DNA of 61,978 bases. Source: Candidatus Saccharibacteria bacterium UBA3304 (GTDB lineage Bacteria; Patescibacteriota; Saccharimonadia; Saccharimonadales; Saccharimonadaceae). How positions within the stretch are numbered: position 1 is the stretch's first letter; every line of letters starts with the position of its first letter. This document shows, piece by piece, positions 34,970 through 42,439 of this stretch. The stretch covers positions 1-61,978 of the forward strand of contig DESW01000021.1 in the NCBI GenBank assembly GCA_002361425.1, read 5' to 3'. Made by a program: the position numbers and the translations under genes. The notes beneath the pieces were generated by a model. That model saw only the letters and a list, made by a program, of their open reading frames with translations. It was not told the origin of the DNA and searched no databases.

Positions 34970-35389
34970 ATGTCAGAAGAAATCATTAACAACAACCAAG
35001 CAGAAGACGAATACACCCAGCGTTGGGATGAAATCGCAAAAGATAGCGAATGGTTGCAGCAGCAGGCTGAAATCGCAAAGAAAAAAGGCGATGAAGCAAC
35101 TCTCCAAAAGATTGGTAAATACATAAAACAGAACGAAGAAATCATGGCTTCTATTCTTGACGCCATCGATGAAGACGACGCCAAAGCCGCTGAAGCAGCT
35201 GGCGCAACCGTCATCGAAGCAACCGATACCGCAAGCGAAGAAAAGAAAGCTGACGCTCATGTTTACGAGCGTACCCTCCAGAACCCTGACGGCTCTATTA
35301 CTCATATTACCGCCGAAACTCAGGAAGAGCTTAACGACAAGATCAAAGAGCAGGCAGAAGCAAACCGCGAAGCTTTCTCTCGCTACTAA
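34970..35389 (+). CDS. Small acidic protein of unknown function
   Basis: 139 residues, rich in Glu, Asp, Lys and Ala and probably mostly helical. A short C-terminal module (YERTLQNPDGSITHITAETQEE) looks beta-structured. No membrane segment or signal peptide. It has an AAAAAGGAG ribosome site, a consensus promoter and a terminator of its own, which suggests high expression. No family recognised. Confidence 0.7.
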   Translation: MSEEIINNNQAEDEYTQRWDEIAKDSEWLQQQAEIAKKKGDEATLQKIGKYIKQNEEIMASILDAIDEDDAKAAEAAGATVIEATDTASEEKKADAHVYERTLQNPDGSITHITAETQEELNDKIKEQAEANREAFSRY

Positions 35390-35410
35390 TCCATCATTCA
35401 GAGATTAAAA

Positions 35411-35436
35411 AAAGAGCAGCAAAAGCTGCTCTTTTT
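35411..35436. terminator. Bidirectional terminator
   Basis: AAAGAGCAGC (35411-35420) pairs with GCTGCTCTTT (35425-35434). It separates the converging gene at 34970 and the HIT gene. Confidence 0.85.
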
Positions 35437-35443
35437 AGCGTCG

Positions 35444-35818
35444 CTAGAAAGCTAGCTTGGCTTGAATCTCTTTAAATTCATCCTCAGTTAGGCTGAGCGT
35501 GCGACCATATTCCCAGGTCTCATCCATTGGCATTAGGTGAACATGTGCGTGTGGCACGTCCGTGCCAACTACCTTCATCACTACGCGACGTCCGGAAACC
35601 TCTTCCATGTGCGCCGCAACTTTTTTGACGCTCGCCCAGAGTGCATGATAATCCTCGTCGGGAAGCTCATAAATCTTATCGACCTCAAGCTTAGGCACCA
35701 CTAGAGTATGGCCTTTGCTTTCAGGATTAATATCCAAAAACGCATAGGTCTTATCATCTTCGTAAATCTTATAGGATGGGATTTCTCCCGCAATAATCTT
35801 AGAAAAAATACTTGCCAT
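35444..35818 (-). CDS. HIT-family nucleotide hydrolase/transferase
   Basis: 124 residues. The histidine triad is HAHVHLM at 90-96. The N-terminus SIFSKIIAGEIPSYKIYED and LVVPK are typical of HinT-like proteins, which hydrolyse adenosine phosphoramidates. I chose the ATG at 35818 (MASIFSKI) because AAAAGGAG lies 6 bases upstream; the frame is open 38 codons further without such support. Confidence 0.93.
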   Translation of the reverse strand: MASIFSKIIAGEIPSYKIYEDDKTYAFLDINPESKGHTLVVPKLEVDKIYELPDEDYHALWASVKKVAAHMEEVSGRRVVMKVVGTDVPHAHVHLMPMDETWEYGRTLSLTEDEFKEIQAKLAF

Positions 35819-35864
35819 AAAAACTCCTTTTCTCCATTTTAGCAAAAGAGCAGAGCATAAAAAA

Positions 35865-35887
35865 TGGGAGCTCGAAATGAGCTCCCA
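35865..35887 (-). terminator. Terminator of the 35892 gene
   Basis: TGGGAGCTC (35865-35873) pairs with GAGCTCCCA (35879-35887), with a T-run on the minus strand. Confidence 0.85.
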
Positions 35888-35891
35888 AAAA

Positions 35892-36227
35892 TCATGATGC
35901 TTCTTCCGCCTCGGAATCTTCTTCGGACTCAAATCTTACGTCGTCGTAAAACAGCTTCAGGACTATCCCAGCCTGAGGGTCTTTTGCGATCAGCGCACGC
36001 GTAGCATTACCGCGCAGCCCTCTAGGAATAATGATTCGACACTTTTCGTCAGTGCTACGAATACCACATTCTGGTATATCCTTATCCAACTCAAGATAAG
36101 CCTTGATATGAATAAGGGTATAATCCGAATCTTCTACCCAGACAACGACTTGAGTTTTCGGCCCAAAATACGGCCACAAACTAAACCTACCCTGCTTATC
36201 GATCTGTTTTCCGCTATAGAATTTCAT
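35892..36227 (-). CDS. Small protein of unknown function
   Basis: 111 residues from the ATG at 36227, which follows TAGGAGGTG by 7 bases; an ATG three codons earlier would put that site too close. The protein is soluble, beta-rich at the start (QGRFSLWPYFGPKTQVVVWVE) and very acidic at the C-terminus (ESEEDSEAEEAS). The phrase CRIIIPRGLR resembles a swapped-hairpin/AbrB-like strand, but I do not assign a DNA-binding role. Confidence 0.65.
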   Translation of the reverse strand: MKFYSGKQIDKQGRFSLWPYFGPKTQVVVWVEDSDYTLIHIKAYLELDKDIPECGIRSTDEKCRIIIPRGLRGNATRALIAKDPQAGIVLKLFYDDVRFESEEDSEAEEAS

Positions 36228-36307
36228 GATTAGCACCTCCTAAAGAACAACTAGTAATTGCAAACTAGGTAATACTCATATTATAAAATGTTCTCGCCAA
36301 AAAAGCA

Positions 36308-36334
36308 AGAAAAAGCCGGGATTGCTCCCAGCTT
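36308..36334 (-). terminator. Terminator of the 36365 gene
   Basis: AAGCCGGGA (36313-36321) pairs with TCCCAGCTT (36326-36334), one mismatch. A further GC hairpin with a TTCG loop lies at about 36346-36362, just after the stop. Confidence 0.65.
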
Positions 36335-36364
36335 AAAGTGTTTTAGCGGTCTTCGGTCCGCCAA

Positions 36365-36721
36365 TTATTGGTCGAACCAATCGCAATCTATTACCTTGCC
36401 AAACCTGTCGCGTTGCCACAATGATATCTGACGACAACAGTCGCCCACTTCCTCATCGTTCAACCCTTCAAGCATGTCTGTTGCAATTGGTGTGTCGACA
36501 CAAATCTTGTTTCCTTTCAAGACATAAAGCTCCCACAATTCGTCATCTCTTCCGTAAGTATAATGATCTTTGACGATTAAAGCGCCGTATCCGTTCGGAT
36601 AGTACACTTCGTAATGCAAAGCCGGATACATAACGGAATCCTTTGCTTCCATGCGGAATCTAATAGCCTCAGATGTAATTGCCGCCCAACGGTCCGAAGA
36701 CAACAGAGTTATATTTTTCAT
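36365..36721 (-). CDS. Small protein of unknown function
   Basis: 118 residues, soluble, aromatic-rich (YPALHYEVYYPNGYGALIV) with a C-terminal CCRQISLWQRDRFGKVIDCDWFDQ. The ATG is preceded by GGGGGGTGATT. No family is recognised. The size, leader and single-gene layout match the unknown genes at 34436 and 35892. Confidence 0.65.
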   Translation of the reverse strand: MKNITLLSSDRWAAITSEAIRFRMEAKDSVMYPALHYEVYYPNGYGALIVKDHYTYGRDDELWELYVLKGNKICVDTPIATDMLEGLNDEEVGDCCRQISLWQRDRFGKVIDCDWFDQ

Positions 36722-36927
36722 TGAATCACCCCCCGCAATGCTAATTAACTCTTATTTGAACCTTGTTTATGATGTCCTTAGTTTAACATTTTTCACTCAT
36801 TTTGTCAATATGCACAAACACAGCGGCTTACATAACAGGGGCAAAATATACTAAAATTTTTGTCAAAATCCGTAGACAAAAAATAACAGCCCTTTCGGAC
36901 TGCGATCTTTTTGTGCTTTAGCGCACT

Positions 36928-36950
36928 CACGAGTCATTTCATGACTCGTG
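36928..36950. terminator. Hairpin directly downstream of tRNA-Ser
   Basis: CACGAGTCAT (36928-36937) and ATGACTCGTG (36941-36950) form a 10-bp stem with a 3-base loop that reaches into the encoded CCA end. No strong T-run follows on the minus strand, so it may be a processing or termination signal. Confidence 0.45.
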
Positions 36951-37036
36951 GCGGAAGCGAGAGGATTCGAACCTCCGAGACATTGCTGCCCACACGATTT
37001 CGAGTCGTGCGCCTTCAACCACTCGGCCACGCTTCC
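36949..37036 (-). tRNA. tRNA-Ser (anticodon CGA)
   Basis: Class II tRNA with acceptor GGAAGCG, long variable arm, T-arm GGTTCGAATCC and anticodon loop CTCGAAA, anticodon CGA. Discriminator G and CCA are encoded. Confidence 0.95.
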
Positions 37037-37081
37037 ACCTCTTATTTTAACATAAATTACCCCCATAGTTGCCTGGTGGTA

Positions 37082-37087
37082 TAAAAT
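37082..37087 (+). promoter_or_regulatory. -10 of leaderless TM2-protein promoter
   Basis: TAAAAT within GGTATAAAATAAAACC ends 6 bases before the ATG at 37094. TATAAA two bases earlier is an alternative. Confidence 0.5.
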
Positions 37088-37093
37088 AAAACC

Positions 37094-37576
37094 ATGGAAC
37101 AGCCAGAAAACACAAACCAACCGACAAACATAGCAGCAGAGCAGCCAGGCGCTAGCGCTGCCACTGCACAAACAAGCGCCACAGGGCAGCAAAACGCCAA
37201 ATATCAAAAACCGCTCACAAAAGAACAGGCCATCAAAGCCGCCATCCTCGGCATCTTCTTCGGCTCCTTCGGCATACACGACTTCATGATGCGAAAACCG
37301 CTACTAGGCATCATTCATATCGTACTATCAATATCTGGCCTCGTCGCAATGACCGTGCTCATACCGATAATGTTCTTCGACGCCTTCAAATGTGGCACGG
37401 GCACTATCGCCGAATGCCCAGGCTTGGGTATCGGAATGACCGACGAGCAAATGGAGGCTGTTATTATAGTGCCTTTCAATATCTCCATCATCATGGCCAT
37501 CATCGAAGTAATCGTCCTCTTTGCAACTGCGTCCAAATACCCTAGCGAAAAATCGATTAACACACAGCAGCAATAG
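37094..37576 (+). CDS. TM2-domain membrane protein
   Basis: 160 residues. A Gln/Ala/Thr-rich N-terminus of about 55 residues precedes a TM2 domain: a membrane segment AILGIFFGSFGIHDFMMRKPLL (shown in part), then a second segment, with the short turn typical of the family (GxFGxHxFyxgk). A further membrane segment follows near 130-150. TM2 proteins are widespread but poorly characterised. The gene appears leaderless and ends at a terminator. Confidence 0.8.
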   Translation: MEQPENTNQPTNIAAEQPGASAATAQTSATGQQNAKYQKPLTKEQAIKAAILGIFFGSFGIHDFMMRKPLLGIIHIVLSISGLVAMTVLIPIMFFDAFKCGTGTIAECPGLGIGMTDEQMEAVIIVPFNISIIMAIIEVIVLFATASKYPSEKSINTQQQ

Positions 37577-37587
37577 GACAACAAAAA

Positions 37588-37614
37588 ACACCTCATCAAA
37601 AGAGGTGTTTTTTG
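37588..37614 (+). terminator. Terminator
   Basis: ACACCTC (37588-37594) pairs with GAGGTGT (37602-37608), followed by a T-run. Confidence 0.85.
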
Positions 37615-37631
37615 TTAGATTTCAAAATTCA

Positions 37632-37708
37632 TGGTATGCCCGATACGATTCGAACGTACGACCTTTAGCTCCGCAAGCTAACGCTCTATCCAGCTGAGCT
37701 ACGGGCAC
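37632..37708 (-). tRNA. tRNA-Arg (anticodon GCG)
   Basis: 77-base tRNA on the minus strand: acceptor GTGCCCG, anticodon stem TTAGC/GCTAA with loop TTGCGGA, T-arm with GTTCGAATC, discriminator A and encoded CCA. The anticodon GCG reads CGC and CGU directly, where most bacteria use ACG that must be edited to inosine. Confidence 0.92.
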
Positions 37709-37885
37709 ATATCAAAGAAATCTAAATTGTGGATACATATACGCCAGTGAGTATTTTGCAAGCAAAACGCCCAAAGGACGTATATTTCCACCGTTCAAAG
37801 ATTAAACGAACGTCGCGCTCAGCTCGCACCAAACGTGATAAACGATATTATAGCACATTTTTTCAAGAGATGGTATACTATTTTT

Positions 37886-38623
37886 ATGGCAGACAAGCAG
37901 AAGAAATCCGGACTCAAACCAAAACTTCAAAAAGCCAAGGCAAAATTCTTTAAAACTTACTACAGCAACCCTGCAAAAGATTTGAAGATTATTGCTATTA
38001 CTGGCACCAATGGGCGGGATGTAACTGCGCACTTTGTGCAAGAAATTATTAAGCAGCGCGATAATCGCGTCGGTCTCATCGTTGATCCACAATCAACTTC
38101 TGACCTCTATAAGCAGCTATTCAAAATTTGGAAGACTGGCACCGATTATGCCGTCGTTTCCACCGATAGCCACGCGCTTGCCAATCATCTTTTCTACGGC
38201 ATGCCAATTCATGCAGCCGTTATCACTGACGACATCAACGAATCCACCATTACTGGCGTAGAATCCGAAGATGCCAAAGCTATTCTTTTCAATACCAAGC
38301 CAGATTTCAGCATTCTAAACCGCGACGACGCCAACTATCGCATCTTTGTCGAATATCCAAGCAAGACCGCAACCTTCTCTTATGGCCGCGATCGTGCCGC
38401 TGACCTCAAGGTCACTCCAGGCAAAGTGTACAAGCAGGGAACCGAAGCAACCCTTACCTACAATAGCGAGCGCTTCGATGTAGCTACCTATGTCACCGAC
38501 GAGAACGCATATCTCTACATGGCAGCTGCCGCTACGACCGCCTTCGCTCTCGGCTTCCGTTCCGACGCTATCGTTGACGGTATTGCAAATTACGAACCAA
38601 AAGAAACTAAAACAACTAAATGA
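37886..38623 (+). CDS. Degenerate MurE-like Mur ligase paralogue
   Basis: 245 residues, aligning only with the central ATPase domain of Mur ligases. The P-loop that should read GTNGKT reads GTNGRD (40-45), losing the ATP-binding lysine. The next motif is TDSHALANHLFYGMPIH, clearly related to TSHALSQHRDLGIPID in the true MurE at 40404, but the following catalytic TNVTHEHLDYH is replaced by TDDINESTITG. The C-terminal ligase domain is absent. Catalysis is therefore unlikely. I chose the ATG at 37886, 6 bases after TATACT (37874-37879). It overlaps the next gene by ATGA. Confidence 0.8.
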   Translation: MADKQKKSGLKPKLQKAKAKFFKTYYSNPAKDLKIIAITGTNGRDVTAHFVQEIIKQRDNRVGLIVDPQSTSDLYKQLFKIWKTGTDYAVVSTDSHALANHLFYGMPIHAAVITDDINESTITGVESEDAKAILFNTKPDFSILNRDDANYRIFVEYPSKTATFSYGRDRAADLKVTPGKVYKQGTEATLTYNSERFDVATYVTDENAYLYMAAAATTAFALGFRSDAIVDGIANYEPKETKTTK

Positions 38624-39471
38624 TTAATCAAAAACTCCTAGTATCGGGTGCAGAATTTTTTGCAGACGATTACGAAATTAACCCATATTACAACAAAGAC
38701 AAAATTGACGTTAGAAAAGCTTGCGCTGAACACGCCGCAATCGTTGACTGCTTCAAAAAAGCTGGCATCGAAATTGAGCAGGTAGCCGCTCCGGAAGGCT
38801 GCCAAGACGGCGTCTATACCGCAAACTGGGCCCTCGTCAAAGACGGCGTTGCTGTTATGTCTCGTCTTCCAGAAGCTCGCAAAGGCGAAGAGCCTTACGC
38901 CAAAGCTCAGCTCGAAGCCCGCGGCATCAAATGCATCAAAGTCCCAGACAATCTGCTTTTCTCAGGGCAGGGCGACTCGCTCCGCTGCGGCAACTATCTG
39001 TTTGCTGGCTCCGGCTACCGTTCCGACAAAGCCGCTCAGGCTTTTGCTGCCAAAACTCTCGGCCTCACTTTAATTCAGCTCCATACCAAGCCTCAGCTCA
39101 ACGAAGATGGCACCGAGCATATTAATCCGTTCACTAATCACGCTGACAGTTTCTGGTATGATCTTGACCTTGCGCTCTCTATTATCGACGAGCACACTAT
39201 CGCCTACTGTCCACAAGCCTTCGATGACGCATCCCGCGCTCAAATCGAAGCTCTCACCGACCTCGATAAGATTATCGTCGATTTCAACGAATGCACCCAC
39301 GGCTTCGCTTGCAATCTTGTCAGTACTGGCAAACACGTCATCATGTCCAACAAGGCACCAAAACTTCAGGCCGAACTTGAAGCTCGCGGCCTCACTTGTC
39401 TCACCCCAGACGTTACCGAACTTAAAAAGGGCGGCGGCTATATTCGTTGCGTCAGCCTCTGGCTAAACTAG
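38620..39471 (+). CDS. Amidinotransferase/DDAH-fold enzyme
   Basis: 283 residues of the guanidino-modifying superfamily (arginine deiminase, DDAH, amidinotransferases). Seen: DGVYTANWAL near 65-75, a His in FTNHADSFWYDLDL as the candidate base, and the C-terminal nucleophile Cys277 in GGGYIRCVSLWLN. The substrate is uncertain; the DDAH or arginine-deiminase-like role is a guess from length. It is translationally coupled to the dead Mur ligase paralogue, an unusual partner. Confidence 0.8.
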   Translation: MINQKLLVSGAEFFADDYEINPYYNKDKIDVRKACAEHAAIVDCFKKAGIEIEQVAAPEGCQDGVYTANWALVKDGVAVMSRLPEARKGEEPYAKAQLEARGIKCIKVPDNLLFSGQGDSLRCGNYLFAGSGYRSDKAAQAFAAKTLGLTLIQLHTKPQLNEDGTEHINPFTNHADSFWYDLDLALSIIDEHTIAYCPQAFDDASRAQIEALTDLDKIIVDFNECTHGFACNLVSTGKHVIMSNKAPKLQAELEARGLTCLTPDVTELKKGGGYIRCVSLWLN

Positions 39472-39521
39472 TCTTTTTAAGATATAATTAAGTTAACATA
39501 AGCATAAAAGGAGTTATTTTA

Positions 39522-40364
39522 ATGGAACAAAGTGTTCTTAATAGTGCACCTGCCGCTCCTGCAGCAGCACCAGCAGGCGCCCCAGCACCAAAGAAATCTA
39601 ACGCAGGTTTGATCGTTGCAATCATCGTTGCAGCTCTTATCCTCGTTGGTGGCGCAATCGCAGCCGTTCTTATCATTTCCAACAACAGTGGTAAGAAAGA
39701 CGACGAAACCAGCAAGCAGGAGTCCAAGAAGGACGACAAAAAAGACGACAAGTCCGACGACAAAGATGAAGACGACGAGGACGAGGATGAAGACGAAGAT
39801 GAGGATGAAGACGAGGACGAAGACGAAGATGACGACCTCAGCGAAACCGCATACTCTTACACTTCTAACGACGCTTACTTCGTAAAAATCAACGGCAAGA
39901 AGTACAACTTCAATAACACTATCTCTGATGTTGAAAAATCTGGCTTCAAGCTCAGCTCTGCAGCAAAAGAGAAAACCGTTAAATCTGGTCAATACCTCAT
40001 CCTTATCGGTGGCGGCACCAGACTCACCAACGGCGATGCTGGTATCGGCTTCACCCCATACAATGATGGCGACAGCACTGTTTCCGTAGCTAACGCAAAG
40101 CTCGGCCAGGTCGACGTTACCGACACTAGCCTCGCATCCGCAAAGGCAACCCTCAAGAAAATCACCTTCAACGGTGGCATCCACCTCGGTTCTACCGTTG
40201 CTCAGCTCAAGAAAGCCTTCGGTGAACCAACCAAGTTGGATCAGGCTTCCTACGGTGATACTTACGAATACAAAGCAAGCACCTACAAGAAGTTCACCAT
40301 CAAGGTTAAAGACGGTGTAGTCAGCGAGATTTCCTGGACTAACTACGGCAAATTCGCTAACTAA
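39522..40364 (+). CDS. Membrane-anchored protein with Asp/Glu tract
   Basis: 280 residues: an Ala/Pro-rich cytoplasmic start, a membrane segment at about 29-53, a Lys/Asp spacer, a long run of alternating Asp and Glu (about 82-105), then an external beta-rich domain of about 175 residues that resembles small lipoprotein folds (GSTVAQLKKAFGEPT recalls SmpA/OmlA-like motifs). An AAAAGGAG site precedes the ATG, and a TATAAT lies at 39483-39488. Function unknown. The acid tract is encoded by a simple GAY/GAR repeat that could vary in length. Confidence 0.75.
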   Translation: MEQSVLNSAPAAPAAAPAGAPAPKKSNAGLIVAIIVAALILVGGAIAAVLIISNNSGKKDDETSKQESKKDDKKDDKSDDKDEDDEDEDEDEDEDEDEDEDEDDDLSETAYSYTSNDAYFVKINGKKYNFNNTISDVEKSGFKLSSAAKEKTVKSGQYLILIGGGTRLTNGDAGIGFTPYNDGDSTVSVANAKLGQVDVTDTSLASAKATLKKITFNGGIHLGSTVAQLKKAFGEPTKLDQASYGDTYEYKASTYKKFTIKVKDGVVSEISWTNYGKFAN

Positions 40365-40376
40365 TTAGCCAACAAA

Positions 40377-40406
40377 AATATCTCCCTCACGGGAGATATT
40401 TTTTTA
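40377..40406. terminator. Bidirectional terminator
   Basis: AATATCTCCC (40377-40386) pairs with GGGAGATATT (40391-40400), A-rich before and T-rich after, between converging genes. Confidence 0.9.
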
Positions 40407-41657
40407 TTTCTTTAATTTAGCGAGCGCTTTCTTAATCTCGTCTAATTCGTAATAGGCGTCTGCACCGTGCGCACGTTCAATCGTCTTCTCGTTGCCTTTG
40501 CCAAGAAACATTACCGTGTCGCCTTTCTTTGCCATCTTGCAGACTTCGAAGATTGCAGTTGGTCTGTCGAGAATCTTAATCAAATCTTTGCCGTCTTTCT
40601 TGCCGCTTTCGCGTGCGCCCTCGGCAATCATCTCAAGAATCTCTTCACCTGGCGTATCGCGGTCGTCCTCCTCTGTAAGTACTACGATATCCGCATATTT
40701 ACCAGCAATTGCGCCCATTGGCTTGCGCTTGGATGGGTCGCGACGGCCACCAGCCGAGCCAAACATCACAATCAAACGACCTTCCGTTGCCTTCTTCATA
40801 TCTGGCAACAACTTCTCGAATGCATCTGGCGTATGCGCATAATCCATAATTGCCGTGAAGGCCTGACCTTCGTCAATCTTCACCATACGGCCTTCCACCT
40901 CAGTGAGTGCAAAGATACCGTCTGCGATTTCCTTATCCGACAAACCCAAACGACGGCCAACCGCCACGCAGGCAAGGGAATTAGAAACGTTAAACTGGCC
41001 AGCAATCTGCGTTTTAATCTTCAAACCATCAGAGGTAACATACTCGACGCCATCCGGACGAAGCTTAACTTTCTCTGCCTTCAAATCGCCATACTTAATA
41101 CCGTAAGTCGTATGCTTCTCAACATCACTCTCAAAGAAACCGGCCGAAGGATCATCCGCATTAATAATGCCAAACTTCGCCTTCTTGAATAGTTTGCGCT
41201 TTGCGTCACGATAACGCTCAAAGGTTTTATGATAGTCCAAATGCTCATGCGTAACATTCGTCATTACAGCAATATCAATCGGGATACCAAGGTCACGATG
41301 CTGCGAGAGAGCATGGCTCGTAATTTCGAGCACAAGATATTCAGCGCCCGCATCCGCAATCTTCTTGATACGCTCGTTCAAAAGCTTCACATCGACAGTC
41401 GTCATATGTTCCATCTGCTCATGGATTTCATCGACACCCCAACCAACCGTCGTCATTACGCCCGCCTTACGACCAGCATTATTCAACATCTTCCAAACCA
41501 TGAAAGAAGTCGTCGTCTTACCGTTCGTACCGGTAATACCAATTACAGTCATGCGCTTGCCAGGGAAGCCCTTAGCTGCACCAAATAAGGCAGCCTTACC
41601 GATATGGTAAGGAATTACCAAAGAATCATAAAATGGAATTTTCTCTTTAATACCCAT
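40404..41657 (-). CDS. murE: UDP-MurNAc-tripeptide synthetase (MurE)
   Basis: 417 residues. It adds the third amino acid to the peptidoglycan stem peptide. The P-loop GTNGKTT is at 43-49, followed by TSHALSQH, NVTHEHLDYH, the carbamylated-lysine region DAKRKLFKK and the C-terminal GSAGGRRDPSKR. It lacks the usual N-terminal UDP-binding domain of about 80 residues. The site that normally reads DNPR or a variant to choose the amino acid reads EDDRDTP, so the third residue cannot be predicted. TAAAAT ends 7 bases before the ATG, hence leaderless. Confidence 0.93.
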   Translation of the reverse strand: MGIKEKIPFYDSLVIPYHIGKAALFGAAKGFPGKRMTVIGITGTNGKTTTSFMVWKMLNNAGRKAGVMTTVGWGVDEIHEQMEHMTTVDVKLLNERIKKIADAGAEYLVLEITSHALSQHRDLGIPIDIAVMTNVTHEHLDYHKTFERYRDAKRKLFKKAKFGIINADDPSAGFFESDVEKHTTYGIKYGDLKAEKVKLRPDGVEYVTSDGLKIKTQIAGQFNVSNSLACVAVGRRLGLSDKEIADGIFALTEVEGRMVKIDEGQAFTAIMDYAHTPDAFEKLLPDMKKATEGRLIVMFGSAGGRRDPSKRKPMGAIAGKYADIVVLTEEDDRDTPGEEILEMIAEGARESGKKDGKDLIKILDRPTAIFEVCKMAKKGDTVMFLGKGNEKTIERAHGADAYYELDEIKKALAKLKK

Positions 41658-41689
41658 ACTAATAATTTTATCACTAGTACAGGAATAAT

Positions 41690-42439
41690 CTAGCGACCGC
41701 CGTCAGAACGACCCATTTCCTCTTCAAAAGCGCGACAAACGTTTATGTCAGTTTCTATTGGGACCTGTTTTGGATCGAGGCCATAAGAAGCAATCATTTC
41801 TTCTACCTCAGTTCTTGCAGCACTAATAGCGTTCTGGTCGTCGCACTTTGCGTCGACGCCAAGAGACAATTTCGCCTGATTATTTATCTGGCGTAGGACA
41901 TACTTTTGCACGCCATTCACGACTTTGCGATAAGGCAATTTATCTTTAAAGTTCGAATCGATTGAAGAGTAGAAATTCGTACCGATACAGAATGTCTCTG
42001 GATATTTTGCATCTGCTGCAGACGTGCATTTAAGATCCACATGATAGACCTCGCTCGTATCATGCCATAAGCTGACCGCATACGAAGCCTTAATATTCTC
42101 TACGTCGATAATGAACTCAACTGTCGTAGTCTTACCAGCCTTCTTCTCGGCATAGGTCGACTCACGCACTCTTACGTCTAGTCTCTCATTATCGTTGACT
42201 TTATAATTATCACGAGCAACTCTTCTTACGACCTGCTTTACGTTGTCGAAATCTTTTTTGCTAACGACGCCTTCTTTATTTTCTTTCTTAACCGACCCCT
42301 CATTCATAATGTCGACTTTATAGTCTGGCGCCAATATAGACGACAAAATCATACTAGCAACAACTATCAGCAAGACACCACAAGCGACTAGAGCCAAAAG
42401 CGCGTATCTTCTTTTTAGAGAAACATCATTATTCTGCAT
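41690..42439 (-). CDS. Single-pass membrane protein of unknown function
   Basis: 249 residues: a short basic tail, a membrane segment (about 12-34, YALLALVACGVLLIVVASMI) and an external domain with several Cys and a beta-rich pattern. It overlaps the wall-hydrolase gene by 11 bases and is the last gene of that operon, so it probably works with the hydrolase. No family recognised. Confidence 0.7.
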   Translation of the reverse strand: MQNNDVSLKRRYALLALVACGVLLIVVASMILSSILAPDYKVDIMNEGSVKKENKEGVVSKKDFDNVKQVVRRVARDNYKVNDNERLDVRVRESTYAEKKAGKTTTVEFIIDVENIKASYAVSLWHDTSEVYHVDLKCTSAADAKYPETFCIGTNFYSSIDSNFKDKLPYRKVVNGVQKYVLRQINNQAKLSLGVDAKCDDQNAISAARTEVEEMIASYGLDPKQVPIETDINVCRAFEEEMGRSDGGR

